Both the position numbers and the translations under genes were made by a program. Below are positions 22,415 through 31,491 of a DNA stretch of 64,000 nucleotides, one piece after another. Numbering within the stretch: the stretch's first letter is position 1; each line of letters begins with the position of its first letter. Source of the DNA: Marinobacter halotolerans (lineage in GTDB: Bacteria > Pseudomonadota > Gammaproteobacteria > Pseudomonadales > Oleiphilaceae); the NCBI RefSeq assembly GCF_008795985.1, contig NZ_VMHP01000002.1, positions 868,001 through 932,000 of the forward strand. The letters are read 5' to 3'. The notes beneath the pieces are model-generated. The model did not search any database. It saw only the letters and a list, made by a program, of their open reading frames with translations, and was not told the DNA's origin.

Positions 22415-24250
22415 TCAGCGTTCGACCCACCAGTTGTCTACATCGGCGCCGTCTTTAGGGACAGTTTCCGGGCGTTTCAGGAGAGACCAGTAGGCAATCC
22501 GGTCACTGGCAAGAAACCAGTTGGGAATGACGTAATGGTGATGCAATAGCACCCGGTCCAGTGCTCTGGTGCGGTAAACCAGTTCTTCGCGGCTGGGTGC
22601 CTGAATCAGGTATTCCACCAGTTCATCCACGACCGGGTCACTGACGCCGGCAAGATTGCGGGTGGCATCGCTGTCGGCAGAAGAGCTGTGCCAGTAGCCG
22701 CGCTGTTCGTTGCCCGGGGAGTCCGACTGGGGAAAAACGCCCACGGTCATGTCAAAATTACGGGTACGCCAGCGTTGGGTGTACTGGTTTGAATCCACCA
22801 GCCGCACGGTTACATTGATGCCCAGTTTTTCGAGGTTGTTCTTGAAGGGCAGAACAACCCGTTCAAAGGTCTTCTGGAACAGCATGATTTCGAAGGCCAG
22901 CGGCTCACCCGTGGCGGTGTGGGTCATGACACCATCTTTAATCGCGTAGCCCGCCTCTCGCAACAGTTGCAGAGCGTCTCGCAGGTTGCTCCGCATGGTG
23001 CGGTCGCCCTCGGTTGAAGGCGGCTGATATTCGGTGGTGAAAACGGATTCGGGAAGCTGACCCCGATAGGGCTCCAGTATTTCCAGTTCGCGGCCTTCCG
23101 GCAGGCCCGAGGATGCCAGCTCGCTGTTCTCGAAGTAGCTATCGGTGCGGGTATATTGGCCGTAAAAAAGGTTCTTGTTGGCCCACTGGAAATCAAAGCC
23201 GTAGGCCAGGGCTCGACGGACTTTCGGGTCCTTGAAAACATCCCGGCGAGTGTTATAAACGAAGGCCTGCATGCCGGCCGGGCGATTGTGCTCAATAGCT
23301 TCTTTCTTGATCTTGCCGGTTTCAAAAGGCTCGCCTGTGTAGGCCGTCGCCCAGTTCTTGGCCTGGGACTCCACGCGGAAGTCGTAATTACCGGCGCGGA
23401 AAGACTCAAGCGCGACGGTATCGTCGGTGTAATACTCGAAGCCGATGGTGTCAAAATTAAAGCGACCTTTACTCACCCCAAGGTCCTTTGCCCAGTAGTC
23501 TTTCACTCTCTCGTAATTGACAAACCGGCCCGCCTCGAACTTGCCGATGCGGTAGGGGCCGCTGCCTACGGGGATGTTGAGTCCGTTTTCACCGAACGTG
23601 CGCTCTGCCCAGTAATGTTTCGGAAGGATGGGCAACTGGCCAAGAATCAGTGGAAGCTCGTGGTTAACCGTGCTGGAGAAATCGAAACGGACCCGATGCG
23701 GGCCTTTCACGGTTACCTTGCTGACATCATTGTAATAGCTCCGGAATCTTGGATGGCCTTCGGTTGTCAGCAGTTCAAATGAGAACTTCACGTCTTCGGC
23801 GGTAATAGGCTCGCCGTCATGGAACCGCGCTTCCTTGCGAAGGTTATAGACGACGTAGCTTCGATCTTCCGGGGTTTCAATGGATTCGGCGATAAGGCCA
23901 TAGACGGAAAAGGGTTCGTCGGCAGAGGAAACCAGCAGGGTGTCGTATACATAGGTGCCAACGCCCTCTGCAGCAATACCCCTGGCAACGAAGGGGTTAA
24001 AGGAATCGTAGCCATTGGCAATGACGGCCCTTTTCAGCGTGCCGCCTTTGGGCGCGTCTGGATTGACGTAATCGAAATGATCAAACCCTTCCGGATACTT
24101 GACCTCGCCATGCATTGCGAGGCCGTGCTGTGCCTCCACTTCCGCCGCGGCAGGCGCTGCCCCGATCGCAATAAGCATCAGGCTGGCGATGATCAGGAAT
24201 GGACGAAGAACCGTTTCAAAGGGCGTTGAAGCATTATGTTGTCTGGTCAT
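22415..24250 (-). CDS. yejA: Peptide ABC transporter substrate-binding protein YejA
   Basis: A 611-residue periplasmic binding protein of the SBP_bac_5 family that captures peptides for YejBEF. An N-terminal export signal is present (FLIIASLMLIAIGAAPAAA, cleavage near residue 36). The family pattern appears as HGLAMHGEVKYP, NPDAPKGGTL and ETPEDRSYVVYNLRKEARFHDG. The first gene of the yej operon; upstream is mltD on the same strand with only 54 bases between. That gap contains a 13-base direct repeat and no clear promoter. Confidence 0.93.
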   Translation of the reverse strand: MTRQHNASTPFETVLRPFLIIASLMLIAIGAAPAAAEVEAQHGLAMHGEVKYPEGFDHFDYVNPDAPKGGTLKRAVIANGYDSFNPFVARGIAAEGVGTYVYDTLLVSSADEPFSVYGLIAESIETPEDRSYVVYNLRKEARFHDGEPITAEDVKFSFELLTTEGHPRFRSYYNDVSKVTVKGPHRVRFDFSSTVNHELPLILGQLPILPKHYWAERTFGENGLNIPVGSGPYRIGKFEAGRFVNYERVKDYWAKDLGVSKGRFNFDTIGFEYYTDDTVALESFRAGNYDFRVESQAKNWATAYTGEPFETGKIKKEAIEHNRPAGMQAFVYNTRRDVFKDPKVRRALAYGFDFQWANKNLFYGQYTRTDSYFENSELASSGLPEGRELEILEPYRGQLPESVFTTEYQPPSTEGDRTMRSNLRDALQLLREAGYAIKDGVMTHTATGEPLAFEIMLFQKTFERVVLPFKNNLEKLGINVTVRLVDSNQYTQRWRTRNFDMTVGVFPQSDSPGNEQRGYWHSSSADSDATRNLAGVSDPVVDELVEYLIQAPSREELVYRTRALDRVLLHHHYVIPNWFLASDRIAYWSLLKRPETVPKDGADVDNWWVER

Positions 24251-24270
24251 AGAGCTTGCGCGTTCCTTGG

Positions 24271-24306
24271 GGTTCAGAGACTCTGGGACTCAAGGTTCAG
24301 AGACTC
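24271..24306. repeat. Two direct copies of a 13-base repeat between yejA and mltD
   Basis: GGTTCAGAGACTC occurs at 24271-24283 and again at 24294-24306, a 23-base period. A related GGGACTCAA lies between them. The second copy runs into the mltD stop codon. It is most likely a small slippage duplication; no function is evident. Confidence 0.6.
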
Positions 24307-26056
24307 AGGGGCTGTTTCTGACATCAACGTAGAGTACCAGACTTTGCCCGGGCTGAAGATAACGCGCCGTATTCAGGTTGTTCCAGCTTGCGATGTCGCT
24401 CACATTGACAGCAAAACGGTTGGCGATGCGGGCCAGGGAATCGCCTTTGCGGACACGATAGCCCACTTTCCTGACCATGGCTTCTGTCCGGGGGGCGGAG
24501 ACCATCTGCTCGGCCTGGGGTGATTTGGACCAGATCACCAGATCCTGCCCCGGCATCAGCGGGTCGCCCGGCGCCATTCCGTTCCAGGAAGCCAGCTGCC
24601 GAACACTGATTTTATGCTCCCGGGCGATATCCCAGAAAGTGTCGCCGGAACGCACGCTGTAGTCGATCCGCGTGCCTTCGGCATCCTTGTCCAGTCGCTT
24701 CTGCTTCCGGCTCAGACGTTCCGCCGCGCTCAGGCTGTACGTGCCGGATTTCTTGCTGGCAGCGGGGATCATCAAACGTTCACCGATCTGAATGATGTGG
24801 CTGTTCAGCTTGTTGACCTGCTGGATGACCGAGGCAGTCGTTCCGTAGCGCTGTGCAATGGTGCTCAGCGTGTCACCAGCGGCCACTTTATAGCTGTTCC
24901 AGGAGACGCGGTCTGAAGGGTTGATATTCTTCAATGCGGTGCGGAAGGTGTCCGCTTTTTCCCTGGGAACCAGAAGCCGGTGTGGTCCGGTGGGTGACGT
25001 GGCCCAGCGGTTGAAAGACGGGTTGAGCAGGTAAATCTCGTCGATGTCGACGTCCGCGAGCCGGGCCGCCTGGGCCAGGTCGAGCTGGGAGCCGGTATCG
25101 ACAACCTCAAAATAGGGTTCGTTTGCCAGCGGCGGAAGTTCAATGCCGTATTTTTCAGGCTCCGCGATAATCTTGGCCAGGGCAATCAGCTTGGGCGCGT
25201 AGTGCCGGGTTTCCCGGGGTAGGTCCAGTGACCAGAAATCCGTCGGCTGGTTGCGGTTCCGGTTCTTTCTCATGGCGCTGGAGACCGTTCCGCCGCCACT
25301 GTTATAGGCGGCCAGTGCAAGCATGTAATCGCCGTCAAACCGGTCCGCCAGGCGTTCCAGATAGTTGAACGCCGCATCGGTTGCTGCAACCACATCCCGT
25401 CGCTGATCCTGCCACCAGGTCTGCTCCAGACCAAAGTACTTTCCGGTGGACGGAATGAACTGCCAAAGGCCGGCGGCGCGGCCATGGGAATAGGCAAAGG
25501 GGTCGAACGCGCTTTCCACAATGGGAAGCAGCACCAGTTCCGTTGGCAGGTTACGCTTCTCTGCCTCGGTCAGGATGTAATGAAGGTAACGGCTTCCCCG
25601 GTCTGAGACCCGGTCAATGTAGCGTGGGTGCGATTTGAACCAGTTCAGTTGGGATTGCACCCGCGCTTCGTCGACGTCCAGATCCATGGCAAATCCGGAT
25701 CTGAGGCGTGCCCACAGGTCCGGCTCGGGCTTTTCGACTTTCTCTGGTTTTTCCTCTGCCACGGCGGTGGCTTTTGCCGGTGCGTCCAGCTTTTCCCGGG
25801 CATTTTCGGCGGTTTCTTTCATGGACGGCTCAATGGCGTCGTCCAGTTTTGTCCGGGTCGCCTTGCCGGATGCTTCCTGCGGTGACTCACCGTCGCTCTC
25901 AACGGCCTCCTTGAGACCCTCATCACCGGCTGCGACCGTCAGCTTTCTGGATTCGAGGACGTTCTCGTCGGACTCAGAAGACAGCGAGGGCAGAAACTGA
26001 CATCCGCCGAGAAATACGCCGATCAGGAGAAGGGTCGGCAGGGTGTGAAGGGTCAT
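24305..26056 (-). CDS. mltD: Membrane-bound lytic murein transglycosylase D with three LysM repeats
   Basis: MltD cuts the MurNAc-GlcNAc bond of peptidoglycan to give 1,6-anhydro ends. It is a lipoprotein (lipobox LGGC, Cys19). An acidic linker leads to an SLT domain with catalytic Glu181 in LLPIVESAFDP and the hallmark GLWQFIPSTGKYFGL. Three LysM glycan-binding repeats follow (starting near VAAGDTLSTIA, VRSGDTFWDIA and VRKGDSLARIA). The length is 583 residues; E. coli MltD has two LysM repeats and is shorter. Position next to gloB is as in E. coli and Pseudomonas. Confidence 0.94.
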   Translation of the reverse strand: MTLHTLPTLLLIGVFLGGCQFLPSLSSESDENVLESRKLTVAAGDEGLKEAVESDGESPQEASGKATRTKLDDAIEPSMKETAENAREKLDAPAKATAVAEEKPEKVEKPEPDLWARLRSGFAMDLDVDEARVQSQLNWFKSHPRYIDRVSDRGSRYLHYILTEAEKRNLPTELVLLPIVESAFDPFAYSHGRAAGLWQFIPSTGKYFGLEQTWWQDQRRDVVAATDAAFNYLERLADRFDGDYMLALAAYNSGGGTVSSAMRKNRNRNQPTDFWSLDLPRETRHYAPKLIALAKIIAEPEKYGIELPPLANEPYFEVVDTGSQLDLAQAARLADVDIDEIYLLNPSFNRWATSPTGPHRLLVPREKADTFRTALKNINPSDRVSWNSYKVAAGDTLSTIAQRYGTTASVIQQVNKLNSHIIQIGERLMIPAASKKSGTYSLSAAERLSRKQKRLDKDAEGTRIDYSVRSGDTFWDIAREHKISVRQLASWNGMAPGDPLMPGQDLVIWSKSPQAEQMVSAPRTEAMVRKVGYRVRKGDSLARIANRFAVNVSDIASWNNLNTARYLQPGQSLVLYVDVRNSP

Positions 26057-26165
26057 AGTGAAACATCCGGATGGCTGGTTACAAACGCTTCAGAGTCTAT
26101 GGGAAGGCTTTCTGAGCGGTCAACCAGAGTGTTGTTACGTCCCGTACATAAAACGCTACGGACGG

Positions 26166-26960
26166 TCAGAAATTGTCCTTCCCGTGCCTCGTCGCCGCAA
26201 ACACGTCGACGTCGGTACTGCAGGGCAGCCCATGCGTGCGGGCATAGTGGCTGGCCGACTCAATCACTGCGGGGTCATCCCAGCGGAGAAAAGGATTCAG
26301 CCGCTTTTCGGTGCCCAGCGTGGACGGCACGGTCGGGCGGTCTTCATCCCTAAGCGCCCGACACTCTGACTCAAAGCTTTCCAGCCCGGCGTCCTCCGGC
26401 AGCCAGTGGCGGGCAAAACGGAGGTTGGCAAGCGTGTATTCGTGGGCACAGTAAACGGCGGTTGCGTCGGGTAATTGGCGTAACGACTCGAGGGACTGCT
26501 TCATCTGTGCAGGGGACCCCTCAAAAAGTCGCCCGCAGCCGCTTACAAAAAGGGTGTCGCCGCAGAAGAGTACCGGCCGGTCATTGACCGGGTAATCACT
26601 ATAGAAAGCGATGTGATCGAGGGTATGCCCGGGTACCGGGAATACCTTGAAGGTCAGATCTTGCCAGGTCACTGTGTCGCCGGCCCGCACGGTTTCGGTG
26701 ACGCCCTTAAAAGGCGAATCGGTGGGCCCAACGATTCGGCAGTCGGGATAGAGTGAGGCCAGCTTCCCGACGCCGCCGGTGTGATCCGGATGGTGGTGGG
26801 TGACCAGGATCATATCAGGGGACAGACCTTCGGCATCCAGGTGCCGGATAACCGGGTCGGCCTGGCCCGGGTCGACAATCAGGGTTTTGCCGTCTTCACT
26901 ATTGGCCAGGCACCAGATGTAATTGTCACTGAAGGCCGGAATCGGCGTTATCGTCAGCAT
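26166..26960 (-). CDS. gloB: Hydroxyacylglutathione hydrolase (glyoxalase II)
   Basis: GloB hydrolyses S-lactoylglutathione to lactate and glutathione, finishing methylglyoxal detoxification. The metallo-beta-lactamase zinc motif THHHPDH is at residues 54-60, with further ligands in PGHTLDH, FCGDTLF and CAHEYT. I chose ATG 26960 ([14 protein letters not shown]) because family members begin there and GGGTAAACCT precedes it; ATG 26972 would add four residues. It is divergent from the methyltransferase gene at 27055. Confidence 0.94.
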   Translation of the reverse strand: MLTITPIPAFSDNYIWCLANSEDGKTLIVDPGQADPVIRHLDAEGLSPDMILVTHHHPDHTGGVGKLASLYPDCRIVGPTDSPFKGVTETVRAGDTVTWQDLTFKVFPVPGHTLDHIAFYSDYPVNDRPVLFCGDTLFVSGCGRLFEGSPAQMKQSLESLRQLPDATAVYCAHEYTLANLRFARHWLPEDAGLESFESECRALRDEDRPTVPSTLGTEKRLNPFLRWDDPAVIESASHYARTHGLPCSTDVDVFAATRHGKDNF

Positions 26961-27054
26961 AGGTTTACCCATGTGCAGTCGGAATGTGGCTGTTATGATA
27001 GTGCATTAACCCTGTTCTCCCAACATCGCGGAGAGCCCTGAAAGGAATGCAGCC

Positions 27055-27834
27055 ATGCGTCAGGCCGGCGAGATTGACTATACCGCGCGCCATCGTAGTT
27101 TCGAGGACTGGTTTCAGACGCCTCTCGGCCGTGCGCTGCTTGCGGATCAGAGATCACAGGTCGATCGCCTGACGGGCGAGCTCACCGGTGCCCGTCAGCT
27201 GCACGTGGCACTGAGCCATCGTTTGCCACTGGCCACGGGGAACGATTTTTCGCAAAAGCTTCTCACAACCCCGCATTGGCATGACCGGATTCCGGACGGC
27301 GTTGCTGTGTGCGACGCTGACGAACTGCCGTTTCCTGGTGACTCGATGGATCTGGTGATCCTGCACCACACCGCGGATTTCTCGCCACACCCGCACCAGG
27401 CCCTGAGAGAGGCCTCGCGGGTTCTGCGTGGCGAAGGCAGCATCCTGTTGATCGGTTTCAATCCGCTGGGGCTATGGGGTTTGAGGCGATTGGTGTCCCG
27501 CCATCGGGCCGGTCCCTGGGGTGGCCGGTTTCTGCTGAAGTCACGGATGGAAGACTGGCTGCGCTTGCTGGATTTCTCCGTTGAAACCGTGGAGTCCAGT
27601 TTCTTTCGGACACCTCTCCAGGCGTCTGCTCACCGTGACGGACGAGGCATTCTTGAGCGGATTTGTGGTAACCGGCTCCTGCCAGTCGGGGCCTATTACT
27701 GTATCCTTGCCAAAAAAAGGGTTTACTCGCGGCTGCCGCGCAAGCCGGCGTGGCGAAGCCAGAAAGTCATTCCGCTACCTGCCAGGGGAACGGTTGGCGC
27801 CTCCCGTGGTTATTCCCGATCCGACAAGTCATGA
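27055..27834 (+). CDS. SAM-dependent methyltransferase (class I, type 11-like)
   Basis: A 259-residue protein. The central region VCDADELPFPGDSMDLVILHH (around residues 83-103) is motif II/III of a Rossmann methyltransferase, followed by ALREASRVLRGEGSILLIGFNP as motif post-III. The glycine motif I is poorly formed, so SAM binding should not be assumed. An AAGGAA ribosome site precedes the ATG. A TGTTATGAT extended -10 lies at 26991-26999. The gene between gloB and rnhA is a conserved neighbour in Pseudomonas; the substrate is unknown. Confidence 0.75.
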   Translation: MRQAGEIDYTARHRSFEDWFQTPLGRALLADQRSQVDRLTGELTGARQLHVALSHRLPLATGNDFSQKLLTTPHWHDRIPDGVAVCDADELPFPGDSMDLVILHHTADFSPHPHQALREASRVLRGEGSILLIGFNPLGLWGLRRLVSRHRAGPWGGRFLLKSRMEDWLRLLDFSVETVESSFFRTPLQASAHRDGRGILERICGNRLLPVGAYYCILAKKRVYSRLPRKPAWRSQKVIPLPARGTVGASRGYSRSDKS

Positions 27835-27856
27835 ATGAGTTAACAGGGGACACTGA

Positions 27857-28300
27857 ATGCCCGCAAAGGTAGTTGTGTACACCGATGGCGCCTGCAAGGG
27901 AAATCCGGGGCCAGGCGGGTGGGGCGCGGTATTGAATTATAACGACGCCAGAAAACTGCTTCACGGCGGTGAGCAGCAAACCACCAATAACCGCATGGAA
28001 CTGATGGCAGCAATCCAGGGGCTGAAAGCCCTCAAGCGGGCCTGCGAAGTGGAGCTGTTTACCGACTCACAGTACGTTCGCAAAGGCATTACAGAGTGGA
28101 TGCACGGCTGGAAGAAGAACGGCTGGAAAACAGCTGCCAGGAAGCCGGTGAAAAATGAAGATCTGTGGCGTCAGCTGGACGAGGAAGTGGCCAGGCACAA
28201 GATCAATTGGCACTGGGTAAAAGGGCACGCCGGCAATCCCGGCAACGAACTGGCAGACGAGTTGGCCAATAAGGGCGTTGAAGAGCTGATGAAGGCCTGA
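27857..28300 (+). CDS. rnhA: Ribonuclease HI
   Basis: RNase HI cuts the RNA strand of RNA-DNA hybrids and removes R-loops. All four catalytic acids are at the E. coli positions: Asp10 ([16 protein letters not shown]), Glu48 (NRMEL), Asp70 (FTDSQYV) and Asp134 (NELADELAN). The length of 147 residues is normal. A GGGGAC ribosome site precedes the start. It lies just upstream of dnaQ, as in most gammaproteobacteria, though here on the same strand. Confidence 0.97.
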   Translation: MPAKVVVYTDGACKGNPGPGGWGAVLNYNDARKLLHGGEQQTTNNRMELMAAIQGLKALKRACEVELFTDSQYVRKGITEWMHGWKKNGWKTAARKPVKNEDLWRQLDEEVARHKINWHWVKGHAGNPGNELADELANKGVEELMKA

Positions 28301-28360
28301 GCCGGGTGAAACCGGACGCCGACAGACTGTGTGTGAATCGAATTAAATGAGACAGGGCTT

Positions 28361-29071
28361 ATGAGACAGATCGTACTCGACACCGAAACGACCGGTATCG
28401 ATCCGGCGGAAGGCCACCGGATCATCGAAATTGGTTGTGTGGAACTGGAGGAGCGTCAGCCCACCGGTCGCCACTACCACGTTTATATTAATCCTGAGCG
28501 GGAGGTGGAAGCGGAAGCCATCACCATCCACGGCATTACCAATGAATTTCTTGCCGACAAGCCGGTGTTCTCACAGGTTGCCGACGAGTTCTTCGAGTTC
28601 ATAAAAGGTGCGGAACTGGTCATTCACAACGCGGCCTTCGACATTGGCTTCATGGACTCCGAGTTTTCCCGGCTCAAGCCCAAGCGCAAGACTGCGGATC
28701 ACTGCAGTGTGGTGGATTCTTTGGCCATTGCCCGGAAAAAACACCCGGGGCAGAAGAACAATCTTGACGCACTGTGCAAACGCTATGGGGTGGACAACAG
28801 CAACCGCGAACTTCACGGCGCGTTGCTGGACGCGGAGATACTGGCCGATGTCTATCTTCTGCTAACCGGTGGTCAAACGGCGTTGTCGCTTGATGCCAAC
28901 AGTGACATGGCCGGTGGCGGTCTGGGTGTGCGGCGTCTGCCCCGGGACAGACAGCCCCTGCCCGTGGTGTCGGCGAGCGAGCAGGAAGCGGCAGCGCACG
29001 AGGAGTTCATGACCGCACTGGCCGCCAAGGCGGGTGATACGGTATGGAACCGCGTCACAGCGTCAAAATAA
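28361..29071 (+). CDS. dnaQ: DNA polymerase III epsilon subunit (proofreading exonuclease)
   Basis: DnaQ is the 3'-5' proofreading exonuclease of the replicative polymerase. DEDD motifs: Exo I LDTETTG (Asp7, Glu9), Exo II NAAFDIGFMDSEF, Exo III HGALLDAEILADVYL. A C-terminal tail (about residues 175-236) would contact the polymerase alpha subunit. The 236-residue length is usual. It has its own short upstream gap of 60 bases after rnhA. Confidence 0.96.
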   Translation: MRQIVLDTETTGIDPAEGHRIIEIGCVELEERQPTGRHYHVYINPEREVEAEAITIHGITNEFLADKPVFSQVADEFFEFIKGAELVIHNAAFDIGFMDSEFSRLKPKRKTADHCSVVDSLAIARKKHPGQKNNLDALCKRYGVDNSNRELHGALLDAEILADVYLLLTGGQTALSLDANSDMAGGGLGVRRLPRDRQPLPVVSASEQEAAAHEEFMTALAAKAGDTVWNRVTASK

Positions 29072-29098
29072 GTCACGTAATGTTACATTTCCACTTTC

Positions 29099-29126
29099 TT
29101 GAGCTACTTGAGTTTTGTGTTATAAG
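29099..29126 (+). promoter_or_regulatory. Promoter for the ChpA-like gene
   Basis: TTGAGC at 29099-29104 and TATAAG at 29121-29126 are 16 bases apart, with TG one base before the -10 (extended form). A leader of about 55 bases would follow to ATG 29189. It suggests the gene is transcribed separately from dnaQ. Confidence 0.5.
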
Positions 29127-29188
29127 TAATGGTTAGTTCGCGGTTTTTCAGGACGCGGTAGATTCCGCAACAAGAACAGGAAGCGTTT

Positions 29189-30895
29189 ATGGTTCAATCG
29201 TCTCTGGCGACGAAATCACAGTCCTTTGATCTCGTAAAAAGCGAGATTGAACAGACCATAAAGAACGCAGAATCGAGCCTTGAGCGCTTTCAGGAAAACC
29301 GCGAGAGTGGAGAGGACCTGCAGAACTGTCTGGACTTCCTGAATCAGTTGCGTGGTATTTTCATCCTGGTGGAACTGCGTGCTGGAACGTTGCTTTGCCA
29401 GGAAGCCGTAAGCATGGCCAACGACGTTCCGGTTGGCGCCAACGACGACAAGAACATTCTTCTGACCACACTCAACAGCGCGCTTTTCATCCTGCGCCGC
29501 TACGTTGAATATTACCACCAGCAGCGCGCGGATCATCCGGAACTCCTGCTACCGGTTATCAACGACCTGCGCGAAGCCCGTCGTGAGAAACCCTATCCCG
29601 AATCCTGTTTCTTTGACGTCGACGTCAAGGAACGTCCGGATTTCTGCAGCAACATAACCGTAGACGCTTTCGAGGGTAACGAAGCCGAGTACGAGGTGCT
29701 TGCCAGAAGAATGCGCCTGACCTTTCAGGTGGCCCTTCTGGGGGTGTTGAGGGAAAAGAATCCGGTGGTCAGCCAGAAGCTGTTCGGCCGTGCGGCTCGT
29801 GGTTTTGTCAGGCTTTGTCAGGGAGCCCCCATGGGGCAGATGTGGTGCCTGGTGGCCATGGTGGCTGATGCCATGCTTGACCGCAGCATGAACTTCAGCA
29901 AGGCCCGCAAGCGATTGTTCATGCGGATCGAGAAATATTCCCGGGAAGTGGTCTACGTTGGCAAGGTGGCAACCGCCAAGGATGCGCCGGATTCGCTGAT
30001 TCGAGACCTGGTGTATCTGCTCTATCGCAGTGGTTCCGCCAACCCGGAAGTCACCTCAACACTGTCTGCCTTTGGGCTTGCGCCAGCGGAATTTCCCGAC
30101 AGCATGTTTGATGCCCATGCCCGCAGGCTTTACGGACCCGGGACAGACGTACTGCAGTCTCTGTCCACCGCGTTACAGGATGAACTCAACCAGCTAAAAG
30201 ACAAGCTGGATATAGTGGAACGTGGCATTGAGCCGGATCTGGCTGAACTGAGCTCCATTGCGGAGGCGCTCGAGCGACTATCGAACACGCTGGTCATGCT
30301 GGATCTCAACCAGCTTGGCGCGATGGCCCGTAGTGAAGCTTCGAAACTGCGCGGCTGGGAAGAGGAGAACCGGCTGCCTGCGGAGAGCGAACTCTACCTG
30401 CTGGCAGACTCCGTGCTGGGCATTGAAGATGCCGTGCTCCAGATTGTGACCCGGGGCATTACGTCGGAAACCGACGCTCTGGCCGGCGGACAGCGCACGC
30501 GCGAAGAATCCCTCTACCTCCGTGAAGCTGCCTTTGTGGTAGCGGATGAGGCCAAAAGTGCGCTGACGTTGGCAAAGCGGGCTATTACCGCCTTTATCGA
30601 GTCGGATTACGACAAACTGCACCTGGCCAACCTTCCCGGCACACTTCACAGCATCTGGGGCGGCCTGCAAATGCTGGACGACCCGGAAGCGGCGAAGGTA
30701 CTGGAGCGGGTGGCCCAGTCCATCCAGCACCGCTTGCTGGATTCACGAGAGCCGCCTGCACCGCAGGTACTGGAAGCGCTCGCGGATGGCCTGACGTCAC
30801 TGGAGTACTACATCGAAAGTGTCGGCCGCAGAGAGGAACGCAACGCCGACCTCCTCAGGCTGGCGGAATCGTCTCTTGATGATGTCGGCCTATGA
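29189..30895 (+). CDS. Stand-alone protein resembling the N-terminal region of pilus chemotaxis kinase ChpA
   Basis: A 568-residue, mostly helical cytosolic protein. From memory the opening (LVKSEIEQTIKNAESSLERF, FLNQLRGIFILVELRAG, LLPVINDLREAR) aligns with the first 500 or so residues of Pseudomonas ChpA, which carry degenerate Hpt-like domains. There is no CheA kinase, CheW or receiver domain; a bidirectional terminator follows immediately, so it is not a simple truncation by the window. At the place where ChpA has an Hpt-like His (VHQVQG) this protein has Asn52 (FLNQLRG). A second Hpt-like helix pair (NLPGTLHSIWGGLQML) is near residue 475. A scaffold or sink in pilus or surface signalling is inferred. 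Confidence 0.6.
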   Translation: MVQSSLATKSQSFDLVKSEIEQTIKNAESSLERFQENRESGEDLQNCLDFLNQLRGIFILVELRAGTLLCQEAVSMANDVPVGANDDKNILLTTLNSALFILRRYVEYYHQQRADHPELLLPVINDLREARREKPYPESCFFDVDVKERPDFCSNITVDAFEGNEAEYEVLARRMRLTFQVALLGVLREKNPVVSQKLFGRAARGFVRLCQGAPMGQMWCLVAMVADAMLDRSMNFSKARKRLFMRIEKYSREVVYVGKVATAKDAPDSLIRDLVYLLYRSGSANPEVTSTLSAFGLAPAEFPDSMFDAHARRLYGPGTDVLQSLSTALQDELNQLKDKLDIVERGIEPDLAELSSIAEALERLSNTLVMLDLNQLGAMARSEASKLRGWEEENRLPAESELYLLADSVLGIEDAVLQIVTRGITSETDALAGGQRTREESLYLREAAFVVADEAKSALTLAKRAITAFIESDYDKLHLANLPGTLHSIWGGLQMLDDPEAAKVLERVAQSIQHRLLDSREPPAPQVLEALADGLTSLEYYIESVGRREERNADLLRLAESSLDDVGL

Positions 30896-30927
30896 CCGGC
30901 AGTCCATTTTCTGGTTTTTAAAACAAA

Positions 30928-30954
30928 GAAACCCTGCCCGAAGGCAGGGTTTTC
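30928..30954. terminator. Bidirectional intrinsic terminator
   Basis: The stem ACCCTGCC (30931-30938) and GGCAGGGT (30943-30950) encloses the tetraloop CGAA. A TTTT run follows on the plus strand, and a TTTC TTTG run follows on the minus strand. It separates the converging ChpA-like and SCP2 genes and would end both transcripts. Confidence 0.85.
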
Positions 30955-30975
30955 TGTTTCAGCAGGGGCGAAAAA

Positions 30976-31290
30976 TCAGCCCATGTCGAACAGCTCGCCA
31001 AGCTTGGTAGCCAGCATCATGTCGCCTTCAGCGCGCAGCTGACCTGCCATGAATGCCTGCATGCCGTCGGTTTCGCCGGACACGATACCCTGAAGGGTTT
31101 CCGAGTTCATGATCAGGGTAACGGAAGGATCGTCGTGAGGGCCTTCAGCCTTGGTGCAGGTGCCGTCCTTGATCACCAGGTGATAGGTCTTGTCGTCCTC
31201 GATGTCGAACTGGAATACCAGATCCAGGCCCTGGGCCGCGTCAGCATTGAAATTCTGTTCTAGTTTGTCGAATACCTGAGCTACAGACAT
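30976..31290 (-). CDS. SCP2 sterol-binding domain protein
   Basis: A 104-residue single-domain protein of the SCP2/sterol carrier type: QNFNADAAQGLDLVFQFDIE, the central DDKTYHLVIKDG and the C-terminal DGMQAFMAGQLRAEGDM run are typical. SCP2 domains bind acyl chains or other hydrophobic ligands in the cytosol; in bacteria the role is poorly known. I chose ATG 31290 because AAGGG precedes it and the 18 upstream residues do not fit the fold. Confidence 0.88.
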   Translation of the reverse strand: MSVAQVFDKLEQNFNADAAQGLDLVFQFDIEDDKTYHLVIKDGTCTKAEGPHDDPSVTLIMNSETLQGIVSGETDGMQAFMAGQLRAEGDMMLATKLGELFDMG

Positions 31291-31431
31291 TGTTTTACCC
31301 TTTTGTATGTGTGGTATTGGCGCGTTTGGAGCCGTTTTCGCCATTCGACTTTAGGGGCACAGAAAAGCGGTGTCAAGCTCGATCGAACGCTTGTTTTAAT
31401 CTCTGCCAGCGTCCGAAAAGCCGAACGCCGC

Positions 31432-31459
31432 TTGTACCCCTGAATACCTCGGTTACAAT
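31432..31459 (+). promoter_or_regulatory. Promoter for sohB
   Basis: TTGTAC at 31432-31437 and TACAAT at 31454-31459 are spaced by 16 bases, giving a leader of about 26 bases with the ribosome site GGAGA upstream of the TTG start of sohB. Confidence 0.55.
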
Positions 31460-31491
31460 CGAGCGCTAAAGATCAATCCTGGAGAAAAAAC

